Assembly: GCA_941918925.1 (NCBI GenBank)
Contig: OW799235.1
Coordinates: forward strand, 32,043,201 to 32,107,200
From: Phyto melanocephala
Taxonomy: Eukaryota > Arthropoda > Insecta > Diptera > Rhinophoridae
DNA length: 64,000 nt
Reading direction: 5' to 3'
A program made the translations under genes and the position numbers. Position 1 is the first letter of the stretch, and each line of letters begins with the position of its first letter. The notes under the pieces were generated by a model. It was not told the DNA's origin and did not search any database. It was given only the letters and a program-made list of their open reading frames with translations. Positions 1 through 11,639 of this stretch are shown piece by piece.

Positions 1-430
1 TTTCCTGTAGAGTGGTCCTACATAATATATTTATAAGTGTGTATCAAGTACAATTAAATAATCGTGAAGTATTAGATTAACTTTTGTTATGTTTAATTGT
101 TTTGAAATATAATAGCTTTCATTATTATTTGTAAGTAATAGAAACGCTTTTCATTTATTACAAAATAAACCAACTTTTCAAATAGATATAAATGTCATTT
201 TATTATAGTGCATTATTTCAATTGGTTCTACTTTATATCGGGTTTTTGGCGTAAAGAAACATCAATTCTAGAATAATTAGGCGTTTCCATAACTGCACAC
301 TGTAATTGCCATAATTATGACAGTCACATTTACGCAGCGCAAACAGAGGGCAGTTAAGAAACATACACTCAAAAAACAAATAAAGTAATCCGTACTTGAA
401 ACAATCCGTAGCAGTGTCAGAAGTACTGAT
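1..430. other. Unassigned A+T-rich DNA
   Basis: No open frame, terminal repeat or recognisable element family is visible. Simple A/T-rich sequence only. Confidence 0.5.
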
Positions 431-1042
431 AGTACGGATTTTCTTAAATCAAGTACAAAATTCTTGATTTAAGAATGAATGTGTAAAGTACGAATTTCTT
501 AATTTTAGGAATAGTTAAGTCGAAAAAAGTTTCATTTTAAGAATTATTAGCTTGATTTAACACCGAAACCGTACTTGACGTAAGCTTAAAAAAAATATAA
601 ATTTAAATATAAGTGAGATTGAATTAATCGAAAGATGCGCTTATTTCAAGAACTCGTAACTTGGTTTGATCGTTTTATACTACATTATTTTCACCATTTA
701 CCCGTTGACATTTTCTTAGCGATACGTTTCATTAAAACTAAAAAAGAAAACTAACGCACAAATTTTGAAAGCTTAGTTAACTCGGAAACTGCTACAGCTT
801 TGTTATCGTTAGTATTGTTACTTATAGCTAAAGTATGATAAACAAAATGAGAAAAACATGCTTGAAATTTTAAACAGTGTGTTTATCTAAGCAAATGTCT
901 AAAAAATATAAGGTTGTTTTTAACATAAGAGAAATAAGACTTAATTTAAGAATTTAATTCTTATTTTAATAGTCTTTTACTTGGTTTTGTAAAACAATCC
1001 CGTTTTGTACTTGTTTTAAGAAAACCAGAAAAAAATCGTACT
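431..1042. repeat. Imperfect inverted-repeat element candidate
   Basis: A segment at 431-460 (reading AGTACGGATTTTC then AAGTACAAAA) recurs in inverted orientation at 1003-1042 with a short indel. The interior is rich in repeated TTAAGAATTTAATTC-type palindromes. This fits an old foldback element or MITE. No target-site duplication was found, so the class is unknown. Confidence 0.3.
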
Positions 1043-3758
1043 TAAATTTTTAAGCACGATTTCGGCTTAAATTAAGAATTTAATTCTTGAATTAAGAACA
1101 TTATTTTTCTTTCTGTGTACCTTTATAAGGATTATAATTAAAGATGTACAATTTTTATGAATGTCATAACTTTTTTATTATTATGTTATAACTTATATTC
1201 ATTCAGACACATACGAATTTAAATTTATGATAATTAACAAATTTCACATCAAATTTTATTGCTAATCGAAAGAGCTCTGTTCCATTAAGAAAATCCTAAA
1301 CAACTACAACATATTGTGGAGAAAGCTACTGATTAGAATAAAGTTAAACCGCTGATTCAAAATTGCAAAACAAAAACAAAGTGATAAATTATCCTTTCTT
1401 TGCTTAGGTAATCGCGACTTCCCACAGCCACGAATCACAGCCACTAATCCAGACAATAGGAAACGATTCTGTTAAGAAAATTTTTAAAAATTCATTATAA
1501 ACTTATTTCCTAAGTATCACTATTAATATTAAATTACAAAAATTCGTAATAGCCAGTGTAAATTTGTATTTCGTGGTTAATTTGCTGAATAAGCCATCTT
1601 TTATTATGATACAAATATGATTTAATGCATAAGACAAACAAAATAAAAAATAGAACAACAGCCGGCATAAAAGAAAAATATCCCAAATTAAGGACGAGTT
1701 CAAACTTAACTCTTTAACAGTAAAGAGAGTCTTCCGGTTTCTGCAATTATATAATTTAATTTGAATTACATGTTAAAATAAATGTTAATTGTTGCTTTCG
1801 AATTGAATTAAAATAAAAATAAACTTAATTGTTAAAAGGAAAATTCAATAGATATCTAATGTTTTTCTTTAATTTGGACAAAAACCCTTGCCCTAGAGAT
1901 GCCAGAACCATTTACTTATAAAGTTATATTTATAAATATGGGTTCCACCAAATTGTAAAGTTATTATTCGTTAACTCTTTTTAAATAGAGAGTGAAGTTG
2001 TATAGAATAATCGTGAACTTAATCTTTTTCCTCTTTTAGTTTTTTGTTTATTTATTCAGGTTAGCATTTTTGTGGCAAAATTTAACTTTATGAGGCCTTC
2101 GCAGTGAACGTAAATATATATTTATATATATTTAAAAAAAAATTGTTGTTTCGTTGATATGCAATCCAATTTTAAATCATCTTAGTTCTATTGACATTTC
2201 ATTATTGTACATATGCCTTTCCAATCAAATAACTTAAAACTAAAATAATTTTACGTACGAATTCTGTTATCAAAGTAAAAATTCAATCAGACTTTAAGTT
2301 AAGTTTTACCAACATTTCAACTTTTCTCATGTTGACATATACTCCATCACCCATATTTTCTTCACCATTAGGTATAAATCTATATTAGTTGTTTCTGTAC
2401 ACAAAATTTGACTACGAATTTATTTTTTTTATTTGTTGTTCCTTGCCTTTCAAGAGTCAATTCAATTAAATTCCAAATGGAACAGAAAAAAATCTTAAAA
2501 AATTAACTTTGGAAAGTAGTAAATAAATTCCTCTTAAAAAATATTTTTTCATATTTTCTTGAGTAAGAATATTGTGGAAAGAAATTTGTTGTATACACAA
2601 CAATAATGTATTAAAATTTTTAAAGCAATTAAGGATAATGGCCACTTGAGGAGTTAAAAAAAAATTTTACTCTAAAATAAATAAACAACTGTTGTAATTT
2701 TAAAAAATGGAAAAAATAGTCATTGAAATAAAATTCATTATGAACAACAAAAAGCAAAAAAAAACACACAAAGTTTTAAATTTTACATTAACGTGTTATT
2801 TTTTGTTGCCGATAATTTATAGCAACCGAAGAACAACAAGACAGTAGCATAGTAGACGATAGGAAAGGGATTAACGCATACTGTAAGAAAATTCACTGTA
2901 CTTAACCGTAGTATAAATGTTGTATGCAGCTCTGTTTGTACTTTTCCTTTCTAATATGGTTGTAAGTATATTTTTGCAGCAAAGTAACTGCTATTTATTT
3001 CTCATTATTCGTACTTTCACATGAATATATTTTAGAATACCTGTCCAGCTTAGGATATGTTTACACATACATACATAAACACATTCCAACGCACTTATAA
3101 ACGAAATGCAATTTACGATTGCATTATAAATATCTACCACAGAGCGAGAAAAAAGACTGCTAAAACTTTGTGTCAAAAACAAAAAATAACAGTAAAGACC
3201 TCCCAAAATATGTTGGATAAAAAAAATTCGTACCTAGGAGATATCATAACCTTGGCACAGTGTGGCCATATGTTGAAATTATTACGAGATTATTTATAAT
3301 TTTGTTTGTTTTTTTTTTTATTAAAAAAATTTATCTATAACCATTTAGGTTATTTAAAGGAACATTTAAATTTTCTCATTTTGTTATTTTTTTTATAAAA
3401 AAGAAACCAATCTAAAGTAAAATTATCTAAATTAAGGTGCACATAATTAGATAGTTTCAGTTGATAAGCTGATTATCAGCTGTCCTCTCTTTTCTCTCCT
3501 CCTTCGTAATTTTCAACTGTCAAACTTCATACAAAAAAAATATATTTGAAATATTCTGTCCTGATTGCATTTGCTTTTACAATTACACCATGATCTTAAT
3601 TTTATTTGACCTAAACATTTTTTTATAAAAATTATTTTGTCCTAAAATTGTTTTCATCAAACAAACTGTCAAAAATTAATGACAAAAACTAAAATAGAGT
3701 AGAGGTGATTTGAACCTAAATTATATATGATGTATGTGTGAATGTATGTAAGTATTAT
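1043..3758. other. Unassigned A+T-rich DNA
   Basis: About 2.7 kb with many homopolymer runs. Short open frames near 1.5 kb and 3.0-3.3 kb overlap on both strands, have biased composition, and show no family motif or splice context. I see no supportable gene. Confidence 0.5.
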
Positions 3759-3759
3759 T

Positions 3760-6187
3760 TTTATACCCGCCACCAAAAAAATGGTGGGGGTATATTCATT
3801 TTGTCATTCCGTTTGTAACACATCGAAATATCCATTTTAGACCCCATAAAGTATATATATTCTGAATCGGGGTTTGATTTTATGACGATCTAGCTATGTC
3901 CGTCCGTCTGACCGTCTGTCCGTCTGTTGAAAGCACGATAGAGGTCGCACCGAAAAAGCTAGGGGGCTCAATATTTGCCAGAATCTTTCTTATAGACAAA
4001 TTTTGTTTAATAATGAAAATGGGCTAAATCGGAATATTAGGAAAAGAGTTATAGCTCGAAAAGCAAGAGTAGGTCGAAAAAACCGTGTCCTTCGAACATC
4101 GAAAAAAATGGAATTGTGACCAAACGCCTTAACGTAGACTCATGAAACTTCAAATATATATTTCCTGGGTAAAGGCAATATTTTCCCCCGAAAATTGTCT
4201 AAATCTATGCATTAGAAGAGGAGTTATCGATCAAAATGTACGAAAATTTATACCGCACAGCGTATATTTCGGTATATTTAAAAACAAAAACGTCATAAAA
4301 GCAACAAAATTGGATGTACGACTCTGAAATTTTGCACACTTTGCTTCTTGATGACACGCTTTCTTGTAACGGCAAATCAATGTGCCACGCCCACTTTTAC
4401 ACCCACCTCCCATATAACGTTTTAACTAAAATTCATATAATTTCTCTATTAATAAAGATTTTGGAATAATAAAGGGCTATATTGAAACACCTAAGTTGTA
4501 CTCATTAGCAAAAGCAACTTTGACACGCCTACTATAACGCCCACTTTCACTTGTGAATTGTGTCCAGACGCATAAACGTAGACTCATGAAACTTCGAATA
4601 TATATTTATCAAGTCAAAAGAATATTTTTCCCTGAAAATCGCTTAAATCTATGAATTAGAAAAAGAGTTATAGATAAAAATGTACGAAAACTTATACCGC
4701 ACAGTGTATATTTCAAATTTAAAACGTAATAAAACTGACAAAACTATATGTACGATTCTGAAATATTGCAAACATGGTTTTTTGGTCAAAGTCTTCGTTA
4801 TAACGGAAAATAGATGTACCACGCACACTTTTTTTTTAATTTTTATAAAACTATATTAGTCATATATATTAGCATTTATTTATCTTACACTGCGCCATTT
4901 ATTGTACTGTAGCTAAATATAAGATAAAGATAATAAGATAGATGACTCTACTAGCAACTACTAGATGGCATGCTAACAACTTATGCTTATGCTCTCCTGA
5001 AGTTATGCTCTATTAAAAATGGGAATTTAGGAAAATTTTGACTTAAGTTAAAAAAATTATATATAAACATTATAAACAATTTATTTTCATGTACTAATGG
5101 CTAACAAATTTTAAAATTATACAAAACTTATTTCGTTTGAAAATCTTTTAAAAGCAAAATGTTATAGAAGTTTAAAAATCAAAATCTAACTAATAAATTT
5201 CCCGTTTTCGAAAAATGCAGAGAATGTATATTTTAAATCACCCTGTGGCCCTTCAAATTTAACCTTAAATTCACTTTCTTCCTCTTAAATTCATGTAAAT
5301 TCTTTATGAATAAAGATTTTGGAATACTAAAGGACTATATTGAAATATCTAAGTTATGTTTATTAGCAGAAACTTTATTGACACGCGTATTTTAACGGCC
5401 ACTTTCATTGAAAGACTAAATTTACGAAAACAGTTTACTAGCATACCGAAGTTATAATGGGTGGTTTTATTTTAAGGGTCTATGTTGATTTTGAATAAAA
5501 TTATTATGAAATTATTATCATTTATTTTTATAATGATAATATTTGTATGCTTCAATTATGTATGGAACAAAATATCGGCCAAATGGCCCCCCAACCTAGG
5601 CGGCACACCACGATCCGATAGTCCAAATTTTCAATGACACTGTTGATGCTCGATTGGTGGCCACGATGATGAGTCGAGGTTGCTTGCTCTTTTGCCACGT
5701 TATCGTGAAAAACAGCAATGTTTCCCATTCAACGAACTAAGATGGCGTTCACAGATGTTTTCACATTTCATACAGACCGGCTTTGTAGACATTTAAATAT
5801 TTTTTACAATTCTCACGATTGTGGACCAAAAGAATCACGAAGTGCACAAAATGCATTTTGATTTGAACGCCCATTTTTAAAAAAATCTTTAATATTTAAA
5901 AGCGTTGCTCGATTGCGTATCTTTCCACGGTTCAAATTGAGTTAGTCTGAGATTGAGAAATGTCAAATGAAATACAAGAAAAAAGTTGAAGTTTAGATGT
6001 GGTTCACCTTAAACATGGGCCCTTAAAATTTAACCACCCTCTACAAAGAAAGTGATACATATTTTACTATAAAGAGATTATTCTATAGCGATTAACAAAA
6101 TAATAAATATTGTGCTTTAAATGTAAACAAAATTGGTGGTGGGTATAAAAGATTCGGCACAGGCGAATATAGTGCTGTTACTTGTTT
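3760..6187 (+). mobile_element. F1 hairpin repeat, near-full copy a (with embedded mariner)
   Basis: The element starts TATACCCGCCACC, followed by GTGGGGGTATATTC, and ends GGTGGTGGGTATAAAAG, a small hairpin at 6151-6168 (ATTCGGC...GCGAAT) and CTTACTTGTTT. Near the start is a GTCCGTCTG microsatellite core (about 3898-3925). The interior contains a degenerate direct repeat of about 460 bp (compare 4080-4390 with 4545-4825). It has no coding capacity. A palindromic 3' end with a microsatellite core suggests a non-autonomous Helitron/Helentron-like element, but the class is inferred. The mariner derivative at 5457-6041 sits inside it. Sister copies lie at 35163-37876 (+), 28956-30077 (-) and 39791-40213 (-), with a split copy around the LTR element. 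Confidence 0.75.
5457..6041 (-). mobile_element. Mariner-type (IS630/Tc1/mariner) deletion derivative inside F1
   Basis: The ends are inverted copies of a GGGTGGTT...AAGGG.CCATGTT sequence flanked by TA (5455-5456 and 6042-6043). The minus strand near 5850-5940 reads as a decayed transposase N-terminus with a helix-turn-helix-like stretch (RYAIEQRF, then NGRSNQNAFCALRDSFG in another frame). The opposite end reads as a short later transposase segment (WC...GGPFG). The F1 copy at 29.1 kb lacks this insert and shows one TA at the same point, which supports true transposition. It is non-functional: large internal deletion, stops and frameshifts. Confidence 0.7.
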
Positions 6188-6194
6188 TATTTAA

Positions 6195-7830
6195 CGAGGT
6201 AAAATAATTGTAAGACTAATAAAATGCCAGAAGTGCGAGACCTTAACACGCTGAGAGATCTCGATAAGTTAACCCACACGTGACAGTAGAATTACCGCAA
6301 AGCTTTCCGTAACAGGGTGGGAAGGACATTTAAGTCTACTCGAAGCTGTATTGATTCTGCTTCGGATTTTCTTTAACCTACTATGTTTTACAAAAACCAA
6401 TTTGGCAAAGTTATTTTCTTGCGCCCAATTACGCACAGAAAACAGCATATCCTGAACTATATTATCAGGCCCTATGCTGTAGCCTATCATTGCCTGTAAA
6501 TTCGCTCTCAAATTGTGGTCTGATGAAAAAGACACCTCTGACAGACTGTCATGACCAAAGAGGTACAGATACGACCTAAAGCAGGCATTTCCACTCTGAT
6601 GTAATAGTTCAAGTCACCATGACCTCTTTCGAGTCATATCACTATATTAGGTATAAGTGAGTACGTCCATATACCCTTATCCGTAACTGACCAACTTAAC
6701 TGCCATTTGTAGCCTCCAACTCAATTGGTAATATATCCTCAATAACAAACGTTGCCTTATCCGACACTGTCAGATTTGCACTATTTGCTCGAAGGGCTGC
6801 CAGCCTATACACAGGTGCAATAAAATTCACATAGGATCTAATCTATTACGCGTTTGACGAGACATGATATGCAAAGAAGATAATGCTCCTATAAACGGTT
6901 GTTATCACCTTCCTTTGGAGATATTTGGGGCCTCTGGTATTTGGCATAATCCGCGAGAGCGCAGAGCAGATTCTCGATATCTTTGGACTTATGTATTGTA
7001 GGTGATCGAAAAAATATAAACGAGAATCACTTATCACATCAAGATATTTGAGGTAGGGCTTACTTTCCATGAAGCACTTCCAACGTTAACGATTATGGCT
7101 ACAATTATCACACCAAGATATTTGAGGTAGGGCTTACTTTCCATGAAGCACTTGCCAACGTTAACGATTATGGTTTCCCTCATTTTATGGTCTGCAAATT
7201 GAAACCCACGGACCTGTGAAAAGATCTGATAATACGTACACAGACACTCACAATCGTTTCTGCCTCTGCGAGTTCCTTTGAAACACAAATAAGTGCTACA
7301 TCATTCGGAAAGCCAATTATCATTACATTTGCAAGTAAGTCCAATCTTAATACCCCATCGTACATCAGATTTCAAAGCAATGATGGCAGCAATGATCCTT
7401 GCGTTACTACTCCAGTGTTATTGTACCTCTTCATACGCGTGTCGGTATCATATACCAAAAGTCTATTACGAAAATAGTCCCGAACAATGACCAGTAGGTA
7501 CCTAGGGATATTCAATCGTGGCAAAGAGTTTACAATCTTCTCGCAGTTCGCTGTATTAGAGGCATTCTTGACGTCTAGTGTTACAATAACGCAATATATC
7601 TTTGTGCCATTTTTCCATTGTTTTCCTTCGATATCCTGTGCTGAAGTTTTTACAACTACGTTAATGGCATCGACAGCAGATTTAGCTTTTCTAATGCCAA
7701 ATTGGTTACCGGATATCCCTCTTATGGCATCAAAAAAATGATTCTTTTTGCCAGAAAGATTGAAAAAGGTCATGGCTAATATACTGAATAAATTTTTATT
7801 GTTAAAATGTTTTTTATTGAAAGCCAAAAA
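6195..7830 (-). pseudogene. R1-like LINE ORF2 remnant (reverse transcriptase to C-terminus)
   Basis: Translated from right to left, the order is RT finger/palm (NQFGIRKAKSAVDAINVVVK, about 7650; VIVTLDVKNA, motif A region), a decayed PQGS motif (VVTQGS), a catalytic motif degraded from FADD to FPND near 7305, and a thumb (KPYLKYLGVI). The C-terminus (PDNIVQDMLFSVRNW near 6450, then a basic tail) resembles R1-clade proteins. Several frameshifts and stops break it, and it is 5'-truncated near 7.76-7.83 kb. It directly abuts the end of F1 copy a on the left. R1-clade assignment is by motif order and C-terminal style; a Jockey-group origin cannot be excluded. Confidence 0.75.
7034..7173. repeat. 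About 70-bp tandem duplication within the LINE remnant
   Basis: The stretch from AAGATATTTGAGGTAGGGC to AACGTTAACGATTATGG occurs twice in tandem (about 7037-7097 and 7103-7170) with only small differences. It duplicates the RT-thumb coding segment (KPYLKYL), so it arose after the LINE inserted. Confidence 0.85.
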
Positions 7831-8018
7831 CTTAAAACCATTTTAAGTTATACATCCAATAAAAATACAAATCCGGACTAACCGTTCTCCAATCATGATA
7901 AAAAGTGTCAGTAGAACTGCCTTATTTCCGTTGAAATAATATATTTTTGTTAAAAGGCAAGACAATTTTTTGCGTTTTGCAGAACAGTGTAAAATAGAAA
8001 ATATGATCACTTAAGAAG
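7831..8018. other. Unassigned
   Basis: No recognisable feature; A+T-rich flank of the LINE remnant. Confidence 0.4.
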
Positions 8019-8312
8019 CTAATACACGGCATGTTTTTTACATCTGACTTGTCAAATTTTCCACTGCTAATACAAACATGTCGTGTGTTACCTTATTACT
8101 TATGTAAAATAACATGTGTTGAGACATCTGACAAAATTTTAATTAGAGTGCGCTCTATTTTCTTTTGTCAAAACATGTGATATCAGCCTTTGCCAAAAAT
8201 TTCTAATGCTGCAAAGCAGTCAGCGTAAAAGTACAATTTTAACAGAAATGTAGATTTACATATGTCTCACAAATTTTAAAGTCAGATGTAAAGAACATGC
8301 CATGTAGTATAG
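8019..8312. mobile_element. MITE candidate with about 35-bp imperfect inverted ends
   Basis: The left end (ACACGGCATGTTTTTTACAT, about 8024-8050) is matched in inverted orientation by the right end (ATGTAAAGAACATGCCATGT, about 8286-8305). No open frame lies inside. The family is unknown and no clear target duplication is seen. Confidence 0.5.
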
Positions 8313-9326
8313 TCTTTAGAGTTTTTTTCTTCAACAATGATTTGTCACAAATTATTCAAAGAAAATTTTTTTTATATAAAATAACTGTTTTGCAGAAAGC
8401 AATTTTGTTGTTGTGTAATAGAAAAAAAAATTAATCCCAAATTCTTTTAAAAGGAATGTATTTTATCATAAATATTTTTGCAATTTTTTTTTCTCTACAA
8501 AACTCAATAAAGTTCCTTTAAAAAACAAATTTTGTGCAAAAGTCTTCTTAATCGAGAAGTATTTTCGACAACATAAAGTTTTGTTTTAGGATGGTTTCCT
8601 TAGAAAAAGTTTTTCACAAATTACTTCCCTAGAATTAATTCTTATGCCACTACAAATACTAAATTCATGTATTTCTCTACACTTTCTCTGTTAGGGAATT
8701 CATATTTGTTTTGTGCCAGTAAAGGCAGAAACTTTTCATTTCTGTCTTCATTTAAGCTGCAGATTATTGTACAACTATTAAAAAGGTGTTTTTTTCATTC
8801 GCAGTGAGTTTATCTGTTAGCGAGTGTCGAAAAGTGGAAAGAAACACAAACAAAAAGGTGGTCACATGCGGCAAATAAAAACAACATCAAAAGTGAATTT
8901 GTGTCATGTTGAAATATGTGTGTTGCAGCAAAAATATATAAGGAAAATGAGAGAATAATAAAAAAGAAACAAATTTAAACTTATTTTTCTAAAAAGTTTT
9001 GCAAACGAAACTGAGTAAAATTTTTTTAATGTCTTAGTTACACGAAATTTATTAATGACAATTTAAGGCATTTTTCTTACTTTAAAGTTCTGCTACGTGA
9101 ATAAGTATTGTGTTGATTATACACACAAAATATGTCTTTAAGTTGATTTTATACTCCATACTTCTGTTGTGTGTGTTAGCAAAAGTCAATTATGGCTTAT
9201 AAATTTTGCTGCCGGCTGCCCGCTGGTATTGCTGCTGCAGAAGTTTACCAAATTGATCATAAATAAACACCTGTACCTGTACAATCTAGCCGATAAGTTA
9301 TGTTGTTTATTCTTGCGTCCCTCTTT
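8313..9326. other. Unassigned
   Basis: No coding feature can be supported. A slightly more G+C-rich patch at 9175-9250 and a 5'-UTR-like patch near 8800-8900 are noted in the rejected list. Confidence 0.4.
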
Positions 9327-9925
9327 TTATACTCTTTGCACGAGAGTGTAAAAGGATATATAAGTTTGTTAGTCCGTTTGTAATTTCTGCAATGCTTAGA
9401 TCATATAAAGTATATATATTATGAATTCCTATAGAGGAATTCACTAAGCTAAGTTCATCTATCTGTGGGTATGTTGAAATCAACTTTTTGAAGGCCCCAC
9501 GTATACTTCAGACACTTATGTGATATAAATATAACAGATATGCCTTCGAATGTTTTGCTATTGAAAGTCAGTTTTATGTGAAATTTACGAGCTGACATAT
9601 TACACTCGATTGCCTTTGGTTTTTACCTCAACAAAGTCTGATTTTGCACCTCATATGGAACCTCATGAAACGTTTGTTACGTGTGAAAAAAATATGTACT
9701 TTTGGCAACTTTTACAGAAAATCATTGTTCAATGGGTCAATTACCGAGAAAAAAAATTTTTTTTGTATAAAATTGTCAACTAAAAATTCAAGTTATTGAT
9801 TTCTTAAATAAATTTTGGTCACAGTTATGCCATATAATGTCAGTTATTTTCATAACGTGATGGAAAAAACTGTGTGCAGGGTATATAAGTTTTAGCAAAG
9901 CCGAATATCGCCCTCTTACTTGTTT
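9327..9925 (+). mobile_element. F2-like hairpin repeat, diverged short copy
   Basis: It begins TATACTCTTTGCACGAGAG and TATATAAGTTTGTTAGTCCG, shares the CATATAAAGTATATATATT block, and ends GGGTATATAAGTTTTAGCAAAGCCGAATAT then CTCTTACTTGTTT. The terminal hairpin is degraded. There is no coding capacity. Confidence 0.7.
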
Positions 9926-10384
9926 AATCTCGCTTGTTTCATACTCACATACTTTGTTAAAACCACATGAAATTCCGTACACACGCATGTATTGAAGTGA
10001 AACACTTGCACACTCACAAATACAGAAGTAACTATTGAAATGCATAAATTTATATAACAATGGTCAGGTGAAACATTGTTGTATCGGTTGCTTATATTAA
10101 AGCTGTAAATTGGTATTCAACAAAAATTTTAATTTTCTTATTTAAGTTTTCTTTTGAGAAAAATATTTGCAGTATAAAGACAGTAGAGTGCTTGACATCG
10201 ATATGTTACGAGTATTAAACTGGCAGATATTTATAAGAGTAGAGTACTTTAATATTGCGAAATAGTATTTAAAAAAAACTATAAAATATAATAAAAAATA
10301 TAACAAACAATTATTACTTTGTTAAAAAGAAAAAAGAAAATTACAAGGATTTTGTCTACGAATACTGACAGCAAGATCAAATAA
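9926..10384. other. Unassigned
   Basis: No gene or repeat family recognised between two hairpin repeats. Confidence 0.4.
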
Positions 10385-11163
10385 AAACAAGTAAGAGTGC
10401 TATATTCGGCCATGCCGAATCTTATATACCCTTCACAACGTGTAGTCATGCAATAACAGTTGCTTGTATCACCATTCATCCCATATGAAATACGTACACG
10501 TATGTATGTTAAAAAAACGAAAAAAAAAATTTTAAAAAAAATTTAAAAATAAATTAAAAAAAAAATTATTATATATATAATATACATATATAAAACAAAC
10601 AAAAAATAAAAAAAAAAAATAAAAAAAAAAAAATAAAAAAAATTAAAAAAAAAATAATAATAATATAAATAATATATTAAATAAAAAATAAAAAAAAAAA
10701 TTAAAAAAAAATATTTAAAAAAATTAAAAAAAAATTTTTTTTGGCTCAGTTGGGATTCGATGCCACGTTTTCTCTAACCAGTATACACGTTTGTATGTAT
10801 GTATGTTGTTTTTGTGAAAAAAAAATCGAGGTGGTCGCGGGTTTTTGCTCATATCTCAGTTGTTTATGTACCGATGTTTCTGATTTTCAATACCGATCTA
10901 CTCCCGAATATTTCTGATATTTTAATACCTTACCCGGGTCCAACCTATGTCGGGGGGCTTCAAAAAGTTGATTTCAACATACACACGGACAGTCGGTCAG
11001 ACGGACAGACGGACAGACTGACAGACTGACAGGGCTGAATCGACTCCCCTATTCATAAGCTTTCAGAAAATATATACTTTATGGGGTCGGAAATTAAAAT
11101 TGTAGAAATTTCACACGGAATGACAAACCTATATATACTTTTTTTCACTGTGTGAAGGGTATA
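10385..11163 (-). mobile_element. F2 hairpin repeat, near-full copy a
   Basis: In the plus direction it starts AAACAAGTAAGAGTGC, then hairpin ATTCGGCCATGCCGAAT and TATATACCCTTC, and ends GTGTGAAGGGTATA. The core is a long A/T low-complexity tract (about 10508-10742), followed by a conserved block with CGAGGTGG and a GACAGACGGACAGACTGACAG microsatellite. It is very similar to the inverted copy at 62255-63032 and to plus-strand copies at 20351-21110 and 58846-59643. Short frames in it are spurious. Confidence 0.8.
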
Positions 11164-11639
11164 ATAATAATCATTAAAATCTTCCAAAAGTCTCTGAATA
11201 ATTTGGGAATATTATCAATTAAAGAACTTTGTTTTATTAGAAGAATGATAGTAGAATTGTGTGATAAATAAATAAATATATCTATTTGATATTTTAACCT
11301 GTTATTTTCTATTGTTATAGAAAAAGAGACCCATAAAACATTAAGATTGATAAAATATTTTACAAAAATAATTTTCATTGTATTTAAATAAATTTGATAA
11401 ATACATAAATTAAATAAAAAAAAAATTTTATGTCGATTTACTATAAGAATGTAGACAAGTATTAAAAAGTGCTATTTTATAGTTAGTGATTTCCATCATG
11501 AATTTTAAAATTTGTTTCCGGGTATATTTTGCTAGTTAAGCCATTACATTCCATTCCAATTTGTTTTACATATAACTTTGCCGATTCTCATTAATGGCTC
11601 TAGTTAAAACAAACGTTTCAAAATTTTTTGTTAAAAATA
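11164..11639. other. Unassigned
   Basis: A+T-rich spacer; nothing recognised. Confidence 0.4.

Noticed and set aside
3057..3299. 80-codon ORF on plus strand
   Set aside because: Overlapped by a 71-codon minus frame, no motif, A/T-driven composition.
8775..8900. 5'-UTR-like patch with TATTAAAAAGG and TTCGCAGTGAG (TATA/Inr-like)
   Set aside because: Looks like a fly promoter region but no downstream coding exon or splice donor of quality could be found.
9169..9351. 60-codon ORF with a G+C-richer patch
   Set aside because: Biased Leu/Cys composition, no family motif, runs into the F2-like repeat.
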